NCBI RefSeq assembly: GCF_014203735.1
Contig: NZ_JACHJQ010000018.1
Span: 1-52,150, forward strand
Length of the DNA stretch: 52,150 bases
Direction: 5' to 3'
DNA from: Actinophytocola algeriensis
GTDB taxonomy: Bacteria; Actinomycetota; Actinomycetes; Mycobacteriales; Pseudonocardiaceae
Shown here: positions 8,497 through 17,400 of the stretch, one piece after another
How positions within the stretch are numbered: the stretch's first letter is position 1
Layout: every line of letters starts with the position of its first letter
Notes under the pieces: generated by a model
The model's input: only the letters and a program-made list of their open reading frames with translations
Databases searched by the model: none
Told to the model about the DNA's origin: nothing
Program-made: the position numbers and the translations under genes

Positions 8497-9735
8497 TCAC
8501 AGGTGCGCGGGACGCCACCTGCGCAAGGACCAATCGACCAGTGGCCTGCTCGCGGCACCGATCACGAGGAACCCGGCGGCGATCGTGAGCCAGGCGGGCA
8601 GGCCGTAGGTCACGGCCAGCCCGAGAACCGCAGGGGCCACCGCCTCGGCGACCCCGCCGCCGAGGCCGAACACGCCGGAGTACTGCCCCTGGGCGTGCGG
8701 CGCGGCGAGGCCGAAGGAGTACTCCATCGACGCCGCGGCGTGCCACAGCTCGCCCAGGGTGTAGATCGCCATGGCCACCAGCAGCAGCGCGATGGCCACG
8801 CCGGGAGGCTGGTCGGCGGCGAAGGCCATGCAGACCATGCCCGCGGCCACCGCGACCCCCGCCCAGAGCATGCGCCTGCCCGCGGAGTCGTGGTCGGCGA
8901 CGTTGCGGCTGACCACCACCTGCAAGGTGATGATCATGGCGGTGTTCAGGGCCAGTGCGACCGAGACCATCCACCTCGGCGCGTCGGTGTGGTCGACGAT
9001 CCACAGCGGCATCAGGAAGGTCGGGACGGCGAAGTGCAGGGACATGAGGCAGTTGAGGATGGTCGCCGTCAGGTACGGCCGGTCGCGCATGGCGGCCCAG
9101 CGGTCCTTGACCTCGGGGCCGGTCGTCGGCGCGAGGTGCGGCAGCCGGGTCAGCATGATCGCGCCGCCCGCGAAGGCCAGCACCCGGCCGCCGATCAGCG
9201 CCAGGTAGGCGGCCTCGGTGTCGAGCTGGATCGCGACGCCCGCGGCGAGCGACCCCAGCGCGACGGCGAGGTTCACCACCGAGCGCAGGTACGCGCGGAA
9301 GGTGGCGGGGTTGTCCCCGGCGAACCCGCGGATGAGCGGCGCCTTGCTCGACTTGTCCGCCGCGAACACCAGGCCGACCAGCACCGAGACGATGATGTAC
9401 GGCAACAGCGAGCTGACGAACATGTAGCACGTCATCGCGCCCGCGCCCGCGATCATGACCACGACCTGGGTCTCGCGCGCGCCGAACCGGTCGGCGACAC
9501 GGCCGGCGAGCACGCCTGCCACGAGGCCGACCATGGCGCCGAGGAACAGGCCGAGCGCGACGTGGGTCATCGGGAGCTTGACGATGCGGGTGAAGTACAG
9601 CGCGCTGCTCGCCATGAACATGCCGCTGCCGACCGCGTTGACGAACGACGCCACGGCCAGCGCGCGCTGCGGCGGGGTCTCCGGCAGGAGCCTCGCCACC
9701 AGGCCGGGCTTGCCGGGGCTCTGCGTCAGCGCCAC
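8497..9735 (-). CDS. MFS exporter 1
   Basis: The 412-residue protein has about 12 hydrophobic segments and the loop 2-3 motif GRVADRFGARETQ typical of major facilitator drug/H+ antiporters. The GTG start at 9735 follows ACAAGGA at good spacing and lies 10 bases inside the end of ATP-grasp C, so the two genes are translationally coupled. Its position in the leftward operon, with a second unrelated-looking MFS gene in the rightward operon (26826-28064), suggests that the cluster product or an intermediate is exported, with a likely self-resistance role. Confidence 0.88.
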   Translation of the reverse strand: MALTQSPGKPGLVARLLPETPPQRALAVASFVNAVGSGMFMASSALYFTRIVKLPMTHVALGLFLGAMVGLVAGVLAGRVADRFGARETQVVVMIAGAGAMTCYMFVSSLLPYIIVSVLVGLVFAADKSSKAPLIRGFAGDNPATFRAYLRSVVNLAVALGSLAAGVAIQLDTEAAYLALIGGRVLAFAGGAIMLTRLPHLAPTTGPEVKDRWAAMRDRPYLTATILNCLMSLHFAVPTFLMPLWIVDHTDAPRWMVSVALALNTAMIITLQVVVSRNVADHDSAGRRMLWAGVAVAAGMVCMAFAADQPPGVAIALLLVAMAIYTLGELWHAAASMEYSFGLAAPHAQGQYSGVFGLGGGVAEAVAPAVLGLAVTYGLPAWLTIAAGFLVIGAASRPLVDWSLRRWRPAHL

Positions 9736-11066
9736 AGCTGGTCCTTGTAGTCCTCGTCGGGCCAGGTGGCCTGCTGCCAGGCGCGCAGTTCGCGCATGGC
9801 GCCGCCGGACGGGGCGATCAGCAGGCGCTCGTCGAACCACGCCCGCAGCTCCTCGAAGCGGCGCAGCATCGCGTCCTCCGACTCCGCCGACACCAGCACC
9901 TGGGCGATGCGCGCGTTCGTGCTGCCGACCCCCGAGGAGATCTGGCTGCCGAAGGCGTACTCGACGCGCACGTGCTCGACACCCGGCAGCGCCTTCATCT
10001 CCGCGGGCGACGGGCACCGGAACAACGTGCCCGACCTGCCCATCAGGTAGGTGCCGCCGATGGTTTCCGGACGCACCTGGATGTCCAGTTCCGGCTTGCG
10101 CCCCAGGGCGCCGAGCAGCGCGGCCGCCCCGAGGTGGACGTTGAACTTCGCCTGGACTTCCTCGTGTACCAGTGCACCGCCACGCCGGGCCGCGCACTCG
10201 CCGAAGGTCAGCGTCCCGGTCGCCGGGTCGTGGAACAGCTCCATGTGGAACACGCCGTCACGCAGGTCGAGCGCTTTGAGCGCACGGGCCACCAGGGGCT
10301 GGCCGCGCTCGTAGGCCCACGCCTCGGTAGTCGGGTCGAACCGGCGCAGCCACAGCGGCAGCGCCTGGTCGACCGTGCTCAGGCACGGCACGCCGTAACG
10401 GCCGAGCGCGCAGAAGATCATTTCACCGTCGAAGACGACGCCGTCGGCGACCCACTCCTCGGCGCCGTCGATGAACTCCTCGAGAACGAACGTGCGCTGG
10501 CCGGTCCGCTCGGCGCGGTACTTCGCGCTCAGCGCGCGCAGCTGCTCGACGCTGTCCACCACGGATGTCATGGCGGTGGCCGCGCCCGCGATGGGCTTGA
10601 GGACCGCACGCTCGTAGGGCAGCTCGGTGATGTCGCCGACGTCGTGGACGTCATCGATCACCGTGGTCAGCGCGGCCGGGATGCCCGCGTCGCGCACCCG
10701 TCGCTTCTGGAGGGTCTTGTCGCGGAAGTACACCGCCGTGACCGGGTCGATCGCGCGGGCGCCGAGGTGCCCGGCGAGAACACCCGCGGTGACCATGGCC
10801 CACTCGTCGCTGGTCTGCACGGCGTCGAACCGGCGATCACCGAGCCCGGCCCGGTGCAGCGCGCTGAGCACGGCCTCCGGACTGGACGCCTGGTCGACGC
10901 GGAGCACCGTCATGCCGTCTGGCACGAGCTGCAGGCCGTAGTCGTGCGCACCGGCGCCCCAGGCGACGACGCCCTCGACGTCGTGTTGCTGGCAGGCCTC
11001 CAGGACGTACTTGTCCACGCCCAGCATCAGCACCAGTGGTCGGGGTGCAGCGGTCATCTGATCCAT
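9726..11066 (-). CDS. ATP-grasp ligase C, first gene of the leftward operon
   Basis: The 446-residue ATP-grasp protein starts LVLMLGVDKYVLEAC after a short leader. It has the conserved segments RAVLKPIAGAATAMTSV (nucleotide-binding region), RTFVLEEFIDGAEEWVADGV and TFGECAARRGGALVHEE (metal-binding Glu and Arg). It is a full-length paralogue of ligase C' (25496-26818), down to the C-terminal AWQxATWPxxDxxDxLWR. The start is ATG at 11066; a second ATG three codons on (11057) is equally possible and closer to the paralogue's start. It is the first gene leftward from the divergent control region and overlaps the exporter gene. It should form an amide or peptide bond; the substrates are unknown. 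Confidence 0.87.
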   Translation of the reverse strand: MDQMTAAPRPLVLMLGVDKYVLEACQQHDVEGVVAWGAGAHDYGLQLVPDGMTVLRVDQASSPEAVLSALHRAGLGDRRFDAVQTSDEWAMVTAGVLAGHLGARAIDPVTAVYFRDKTLQKRRVRDAGIPAALTTVIDDVHDVGDITELPYERAVLKPIAGAATAMTSVVDSVEQLRALSAKYRAERTGQRTFVLEEFIDGAEEWVADGVVFDGEMIFCALGRYGVPCLSTVDQALPLWLRRFDPTTEAWAYERGQPLVARALKALDLRDGVFHMELFHDPATGTLTFGECAARRGGALVHEEVQAKFNVHLGAAALLGALGRKPELDIQVRPETIGGTYLMGRSGTLFRCPSPAEMKALPGVEHVRVEYAFGSQISSGVGSTNARIAQVLVSAESEDAMLRRFEELRAWFDERLLIAPSGGAMRELRAWQQATWPDEDYKDQLWR

Positions 11067-11098
11067 CGCATTTCGGGTGCAGCCGGGCGACGAGCCCG

Positions 11099-11111
11099 AT
11101 CGTCGGACGAT
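11099..11111. promoter_or_regulatory. Perfect palindrome, candidate operator
   Basis: ATCGTCGGACGAT is a perfect 13-base inverted repeat (ATCGTC-G-GACGAT). It lies 33 bases upstream of the ATP-grasp C start in the divergent region, next to a TTGACA on the leftward strand (11116-11111). Its position suits an operator for a dimeric regulator. No pathway-specific regulator gene lies within the cluster; the nearest are the SARP at 34118 and the ArsR-type at 36176. Confidence 0.35.
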
Positions 11112-11231
11112 GTCAATCTTTTGTCGAATATAAGCGGAGCCGCCACAAGGTATATCCATTAACCGATGGCGCGCGCAAGTAATGCGCCGCAAGAATCCAT
11201 CGACAATCCAGGCGAAGAGCAATATCGCGTA

Positions 11232-11262
11232 TTGACATCCGGGCCGCCGACTTGCGTACACT
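11232..11262 (+). promoter_or_regulatory. Candidate sigma-70-type promoter for the rightward operon
   Basis: TTGACA at 11232-11237 is followed after 19 bases by TACACT (11257-11262). The -35 is a consensus match and the -10 is reasonable, but the spacer is two bases longer than ideal. It points toward the CmlA-like gene at 11546. A transcript from here would have a leader of about 275 bases. Confidence 0.35.
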
Positions 11263-11545
11263 ACGGCCGGGCACGGATTCAGAGCTTTGACCACCGCATA
11301 TACGAAGCCGACGTGCTCAAGTGGGGATCGGCGCGAAATCACGAGGTAGCGCCGTCCGGCGACTGGGGAACACCTTTCAGACCGCAACAAAATAATCTTG
11401 AACAGTCCACCAAGGTCGATGCCGCGGGCGTTAGCCGACACGGGGACATCACGCCCTCCCGACGTGACGGGGACAACCGCGTCACTGACGATCACACGAA
11501 TTTCAGGCACCGGCTGCCTCGCCACCACCTATCGAAGGAATCTCG

Positions 11546-13177
11546 ATGAGTTCGAGCAAAGCCGCCATGCGCTATCTCGCCACGTCCACCGTGGTGCAGC
11601 CGCTGATCCACCGGTGGTACGCCGTTCCCTACTTCGCGGCTCCCCACACCGGCGCGATGAACCTCGCGAAGCGGCAGCTCCCCGCGTTGCGCAGCTACCT
11701 CGCCGCACCAGAGGCGCACGCGTTGGCGCTGACCAACCCCGACATGTTCGGCGCGCCATTCGTCAACGCGCGGGAGGGCGGACCGGCCGCCATCGAGGAA
11801 CTGGTCGAGCGCACGCTCAAGGAGGGCCAGCCCCGGCTGCGGCTCGCCGAGGACATCGACACCATGCGCGCGGTGCTCAAGGCCAAGGCGGACGGTGGCT
11901 CGCTCGCCCCGCTCTACGCCGAGCTGCCGCCCAGCCTGCACGGGGTGTCCGAGCTGGTCTACGACACCGCCGGCAACGCGTCGCTGCGGTTCTTCGAGTC
12001 ACTGCTGTACCGGACGGCGGCGCTGCAGCCCGAGGCCCAGACGATCTCGCTGCTGCCCCGCCACGACCCGAACCAGCCGTTCGTCTACGGCTCCCCCGTG
12101 CTCCCGCACGGCCGGGCCGAGCTGAACGTGCCGTTCTCCGCGCCGGAGCTGGGCGAGCTGTTCGCGGGCCACCGCCGGCAGGTCGACGTCGAGCAGCTGG
12201 TCGAACTGTTCGAGCTGGCGGGTGCGCAGCAGGAGATCTTCCGCGGCCTGTTCACCGACCGCGAGCCCCGCCCGTACACCTACGCCGCCCCGGGCGAGGT
12301 CCGGATGCGCTACTTCGGACACGCCAGCGTCCTGCTGGAGTTCGAGGGCTTCACCGTGATGACCGACCCGACCCTCGGCTACGACGACGACGGCCACTCG
12401 CACTACACCTTCGCCGACCTGCCTGAGCGCATCGACGTCGTGGTGATCAGCCACGGCCATTCCGACCACTTCTCGCTGGAGACGCTGCTCCAGCTCCGCG
12501 ACCGGATCGGGACGATCGTGGTCCCGCAGACCTCCGGCGGCACCCTCCCGGACTTCAACCTGCGCGTGTTCCTGGAGAACTTCGGCTTCCGGAACGTGGT
12601 GGAGCTCGGCGAGGTGCAGTCCCTCGACCTCGGCCACGCCCGGATCACCGCGCTGCCGTTCCTCGGCGAGCACGGCGACATGGACATCCGCGCGAAGATG
12701 GTCCCGATGGTCCGCATCGGCGGCCGAGGCTTCCTGTTCGCCACCGACACCTCGCCGATCGACCCGTCGATCTACGAGCTCGTCGGCCGCGAGATCGGCA
12801 CCATCGACGCGCTGTTCATCGGCCTGGAGTGCGTCGGCGCGCCCATGAGCTGGCTCTACGGCCCGTTCCTGGACACCCCCATCGGCCGCGACCACGACAA
12901 CGACCGCGGCCTGAAGGGCTCGTTCGCCGGTCCGGCCGACAAGGTGGCCCAGCAGGTCGGCGCGCGCAACGTGTTCGTCTACGCGCTGGGCATGGAGCCG
13001 TGGCTCAAGCACCTGTCCGGCTGCTGGTACGACCCGGAGGCCGAGCAGATCAAGCAGTCCGAGCTGCTCACCGAGCTGTGCGCCCGCCGAGGCGTGTCCT
13101 CGGAGCTGCTCTACATCACCGACCAGCGCAGCTGGCCCTCGGGCTCCGAGGCGGTCACCCCGACCCGCGCGAAGTAG
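11546..13177 (+). CDS. CmlA-like di-iron hydroxylase (metallo-beta-lactamase fold)
   Basis: The 543-residue protein has an N-terminal alpha/beta domain (about 1-245) and a C-terminal metallo-beta-lactamase-fold domain with SHGHSDHF (H303, H305, D307, H308), E375 in FLGEHGD and D401 in FATDTS. CmlA of chloramphenicol biosynthesis has this length, this two-domain plan and an oxygen-bridged di-iron site with ligands at almost the same numbering, and beta-hydroxylates an amino acid held on an NRPS T domain. The position of the last CmlA His here reads LECVG, so a Glu may substitute. It is the first gene of the rightward operon, upstream of the NRPS, with AAGGA 7 bases before the ATG. I infer beta-hydroxylation of a T-domain-bound residue. 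A plain hydrolase of the fold is the alternative. Confidence 0.68.
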   Translation: MSSSKAAMRYLATSTVVQPLIHRWYAVPYFAAPHTGAMNLAKRQLPALRSYLAAPEAHALALTNPDMFGAPFVNAREGGPAAIEELVERTLKEGQPRLRLAEDIDTMRAVLKAKADGGSLAPLYAELPPSLHGVSELVYDTAGNASLRFFESLLYRTAALQPEAQTISLLPRHDPNQPFVYGSPVLPHGRAELNVPFSAPELGELFAGHRRQVDVEQLVELFELAGAQQEIFRGLFTDREPRPYTYAAPGEVRMRYFGHASVLLEFEGFTVMTDPTLGYDDDGHSHYTFADLPERIDVVVISHGHSDHFSLETLLQLRDRIGTIVVPQTSGGTLPDFNLRVFLENFGFRNVVELGEVQSLDLGHARITALPFLGEHGDMDIRAKMVPMVRIGGRGFLFATDTSPIDPSIYELVGREIGTIDALFIGLECVGAPMSWLYGPFLDTPIGRDHDNDRGLKGSFAGPADKVAQQVGARNVFVYALGMEPWLKHLSGCWYDPEAEQIKQSELLTELCARRGVSSELLYITDQRSWPSGSEAVTPTRAK

Positions 13178-13186
13178 CGGTCCCCG

Positions 13187-14443
13187 GTGAACCAGGTGCT
13201 GGCCGTCGGCTACGACCTCGGCTCGGTCGGTCCCACCGAACTGGCCGCGGCGGGCCGGGCGTGCGGTGTGGACGTGGTGCTCGTGGTCGACTCCACGTGC
13301 GCCCACGTCGCGAGCGTGCTCCCGGTGCTGCGCAGGCGGTTCGAGGTGGTCGACATCGCCGGTCTGTCCACTGTGGATGCCGCGGGCGAGGTCGCGCGGC
13401 ACCGGGTCGACGGCGTGCTCACCTTCAGCGACCTCTGCCTGTCGACCACGGCGGGCATCGCCGACCGGCTGGGGCTGAAGCGGTGGCACTCCCCCGCGGT
13501 GACGGCCGTGCTCCTCGACAAGAGCGCGCAGCGCACCGCGTGGGCGGCGGCGGGCCTGGACACCACCAGGCACGCCGCGGTCGACGCGGAGACCGAGGTG
13601 GCCGCCGCGTTGGCCTCGGTCGGCCTGCCCGCCGTGCTCAAGCCCCGCGGTGGGACCGCGGGGCAGCACGTCAGCCGGGTGGACGACCTCGACGAGGCGC
13701 TGGACGCCGCCCGCCGCTTCTTCGCCGACGCGCCCCGCGGCACCGCGATGGTGGCCGAGGAGTTGCTGGTCGGTGACCCGGACGTGGCCGGGGAAGCGTT
13801 CGGCGACTACGTCTCGGTCGAGGCCGCGGTGCACGACGGCGAATGCCTGCCGCTCGGTGTGGTGGGCAAGCTGCCGCTCGTGCCGCCGTTCCGGGAGCGC
13901 GGGTTCTTCCTGCCCGCCACGCTCGACGCGGCCACCACCGCGCGGGTCCTGGAGGTGGCCGACGCGGCGGTGCGCGCGCTCGGGGTGCGCGACGGGATCG
14001 TCCACACCGAACTCAAGCTGACCGCGGCAGGCCCCAGGGTGCTTGAGGTCAACGGCCGCGCTGGCGGGCACGTCCCGGACCTGTTCGAGCGCGCGTTCGG
14101 CTATTCCGTGGTCGAGACGGCGATGCGGCTCGCGCTCGGTGAGCGGCCCTCGGCACCGGACGGGTCCGGTGACGCGGTCACCTTCCAGTACGTGTTCCTG
14201 CCCCCGCGCGACGCCGAGACCGTCGTGGCCGCCGAGCGGCTCGCCGAGCTTCGTGCGCTCGACGGGATCGACCTGCTCGACGTCCGGGTGCGACCGGGCC
14301 AGCGGGTCGACTGGCGCGACGGCGCGTTCGGCCGGTTGGGCAAGGCGTACGGCCGCGTGCCGGACCACGCGGCGCTGGCGGACCTGGTCCGCGGCATCGA
14401 AGACACGTTCCACCCGACCTTCACCACGGGTCGGCCCACCTAG
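13187..14443 (+). CDS. ATP-grasp ligase D
   Basis: The 418-residue ATP-grasp protein has PAVLKPRGGTAGQHV as the nucleotide-binding loop and a textbook metal-binding strand VLEVNGRAGGHVPDLF (E-x-N-x-R). The N-terminal domain begins LAVGYDLGSVGPTELAAAGR. It starts with GTG nine bases after the hydroxylase stop and ends 37 bases before the NRPS, so it belongs to the core of the rightward operon. It has no close paralogue in the window. It should ligate a carboxylate to an amine, perhaps adding a cap to, or supplying a dipeptide for, the NRPS/PKS core. Confidence 0.87.
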   Translation: MNQVLAVGYDLGSVGPTELAAAGRACGVDVVLVVDSTCAHVASVLPVLRRRFEVVDIAGLSTVDAAGEVARHRVDGVLTFSDLCLSTTAGIADRLGLKRWHSPAVTAVLLDKSAQRTAWAAAGLDTTRHAAVDAETEVAAALASVGLPAVLKPRGGTAGQHVSRVDDLDEALDAARRFFADAPRGTAMVAEELLVGDPDVAGEAFGDYVSVEAAVHDGECLPLGVVGKLPLVPPFRERGFFLPATLDAATTARVLEVADAAVRALGVRDGIVHTELKLTAAGPRVLEVNGRAGGHVPDLFERAFGYSVVETAMRLALGERPSAPDGSGDAVTFQYVFLPPRDAETVVAAERLAELRALDGIDLLDVRVRPGQRVDWRDGAFGRLGKAYGRVPDHAALADLVRGIEDTFHPTFTTGRPT

Positions 14444-14480
14444 TCCCCGGAAATCCGGATCGGTCAGAGGAGTCATCGAA

Positions 14481-17400
14481 ATGGTGCACGGCAGACCCAC
14501 GGCCGCGGCGAGCCCGGCACTGTCCGCGGCCCAGCACAGGCTCTGGCTCGCGGCGCGCGTCGAACCCGACAGCTTCGAGTTCACCGTGCCGTGGGCGGCG
14601 CGCGTGCACGGCGCGCTCGACACCGGCGCGCTGGCCGCGGCGTGGACCGCGGTCGTGCGCAGGCACGCGGAGCTGCGGCTGCGCGTGACCGAGCACGCCG
14701 GTGAGCCGGGCAGGGCGGAGTGGCCGGTCGAGCGGCTCGCGGCCCGGGTCCGGGTGATCGACCGCAAGGACGTCGACGAGGAGCTGCGGCTCGCGGCGTC
14801 GCGCGTGTTCGACCTGGCCGAGGAGCCCCTGGCCGAGCTGGAGATCCTCCGGATCGGGCCACTGGAGCACCTGGTGCTGCTGACCGCGCACCACATCGTC
14901 ACCGATGGCCGGTCGGTGCACCTGATCACCACCGGCCTGTTCCGCGCCTACGAGGGCAGGACCGACCTCGGGTCGGCGCCGAGCTACGTCGACTACGCGG
15001 CCTGGGAGGCGACGTCGTCGCGACCGGCCGCGGACAAGCTCGAGGCCCGGATCGAGGAATTGCGGGTGCCGATCGCCGACCGCCCGCTGGGCCTCGGCGA
15101 GCCGCGCCCGGTCGAGGGCAAGCGCGGCGCCGTGGTCCGGGTGCCGCTCGACGCCGGCCTGTGGGCCGCGGTGCGCGGCGCCGCGAGCGACCTGCGGACC
15201 ACCCCGCAGGTGATCGGCATGGCCGCGCTTGGCCTGACGCTGCGCCGCTACACCGACACGCGGGACATCGTGCTCGGCGGCACCATGGACACCAGGACCG
15301 CCGCCTACGCCGACACGGTGGGCATGTTCATCAACCCGACGCCCGTGCGGCTGCGCGTCGAGGACGACCAGACCGCCGCGGACTACCTGGGTTCGGCGCA
15401 CCGCGCGCTGCTGCGGGCCTTTCTCTTCCGGCACCTGCCGTTCGAGGAACTGGTGCGCGGCCTGGGCAGCGCCCCGGCGAGCGGCCGTTCGCCGGTGTTC
15501 CAGGTCCTGTTCAACTACGTCGCCGGCCCGTCCCACCTCACGGCGGCGGGACTGGACATCACCGAGGTCGACTTCCCGGTCGAGGTGTCGAAGTACGACA
15601 TGACCATGTGGCTGCGCGGGCTGGGTGACACCGCCGAACTCGCCGCGGTCTACCGGGCCGAGCAGTACACCGAGGCGCGGATCGAGCAGTTCACCACGCA
15701 CCTGCGGGCGGTGCTCACGAGCCTGGTCACCGACCCCACCGGCCGGCTGGACGACATCGCCATGCTGGCCGCGGCCGAGGTCGAGCGGCTGGTCGCGCTG
15801 GGCGACGGCGGCGAGGTCGCCGACGCCGACGCGCTCGTGGCCGACCTGATCACCTCGGTCGCCGCCACGCACCCGGATCGGGCCGCGGTCGTCCACGCCG
15901 AGGAGATCGTCGACTACCGCGAGCTGGACGGCTGGTCCGCGGTCATCGCCCAGCGCCTGCGCGGGCAGGGCGTCGGCGCGGGGTCGACGGTCGGCGTCCT
16001 CACCGACCGCTCCCCCGCGATGGTGGCCGCCGCACTCGGCGTGCTGCGGGCGGGGGCGGCGTACGTGCCGCTGGACCCGGCGCACCCGGACGAGCGCCTC
16101 GCCGCCACCCTCGCCGACGCCGCCGCGAGCTGCGTCCTGGTCACCGAGGCCACCGCGTCGGTCGCCACCGGTCTGCCGACCGTGCGTGCCGACAAGGAGC
16201 GCGGCGCCCCGGCCGAGCCGCTCGACCTCCCCGCGCCCGACCGGTCCGACGCGGCGTACGTGATCTACACCTCGGGCACCACCGGTGAGCCGAAGGGCGT
16301 CGTCGTGGAACACGGCCAGCTCGCGGCGTCCACCGCGGCCCGGCGGGCGGTGTACCCGGGCGCGCCGGTGTTCCTGCACGTGTCACCGCTGGCGTTCGAC
16401 TCGTCCATGGCGGGCCTGTGGGGCACCCTGACCGCCGGTGGCACCGTGGTGGTCGCCGATGGCGACGACGTGCGCGATCCCGAGCGCCTGCTCGCCCTCG
16501 TCCGCCGCCACCAGGTCACCGATCTGCTGTGCGTACCGACGCTGTACGCGCTGGTGCTGTCGCGGGCAGGCGACGGCACCGCGCTGCGGTCGCTGCGCCG
16601 CGCCATCGTGGCGGGCGAGGCGCTGCCGGAGGCCCTGCCGCGCGAGCACTTCGCCGTGGCGCCGAACGCGGCACTGGTCAACGAGTACGGCCCGACCGAG
16701 ACGACCGTGTGGGCGAGCTACCGCCGCTACACCGAACCGGGCCCGATCGACATCGGCGGCCCGGTCCCCGGCACTCGACTGTCCGTTGTGGACAGTCGCG
16801 GCGCCCTCTCGCCGCACGGCGCGATCGGCGAACTGCGCATCGGCGGGGCCGGGGTGAGCCGGGGCTACCTCGGTCGCGACGCCGACACCGCGCGGGCCTT
16901 CGTCACCGACCGCCGCACAGGTGAGCGGGTCTACCGCACCGGCGACCGCGTGCGGTGGAGCGACGCGGGCACGCTGGAGTTCCTCGGCCGGGCCGACCAG
17001 CAGGTCAAGATCCGCGGCCACCGGGTCGAGCTGGGTGCGGTCGAGACCGCGCTCGGCGGCCTCGACGGGGTACGCGCCGCCGCCGTGCTCCCGGACGCCG
17101 CCGGTGCGCGGTTGGTCGGGTTCGTCGTCGCCGACCCGGCTTTCGACACCGCCGCCGCCCAGCGCCGCCTGGCCGAGCGGTTCCCCGACCCGATGGCGCC
17201 GCGCACCCTGCACGTGCTGGCCGAGTTCCCGTGCACCCCCAACGGCAAGGTCGACCGCGCGGCACTCGGCGACCTGATCGACGCGGCCCCGGCCCCGACC
17301 CCGACATCGGTCGCGGCTCCGGCAGCGGCCGCGGTCACCGACGACGCTTCCCAGGTGGCCGCGGCGTGGTCGAAGATCCTCGGCAAGACCGACCTCCCGG

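Larger units (their letters stand above)
11067..11545. promoter_or_regulatory. Divergent control region of the biosynthetic cluster
   Basis: This 479-base gap separates the leftward operon (nine genes) from the rightward operon (twelve genes) and is clearly more AT-rich than the flanking genes. It should hold promoters for both arms. I see a palindrome at 11099-11111, an AT-rich TATATT (leftward strand, 11127-11132) and a candidate rightward promoter at 11232-11262. An open frame at 11166-11549 has no family resemblance and a composition unlike the neighbours, so I do not call it. The rightward transcript would carry a leader of more than 250 bases before the first start codon. Confidence 0.6.

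Noticed and set aside
11166-11549. 127-residue plus-strand frame in the divergent control region
   Set aside because: There is no family motif or ribosome site, the composition differs from neighbouring genes, and it would fill the promoter region. A short regulatory peptide cannot be fully excluded.
11999-14932. 977-residue open frame on the minus strand
   Set aside because: It is antisense to the hydroxylase, ligase D and NRPS genes, all with strong family motifs. Its protein is low-complexity Arg/Gly/His-rich sequence, as expected from the complement of high-GC3 genes.
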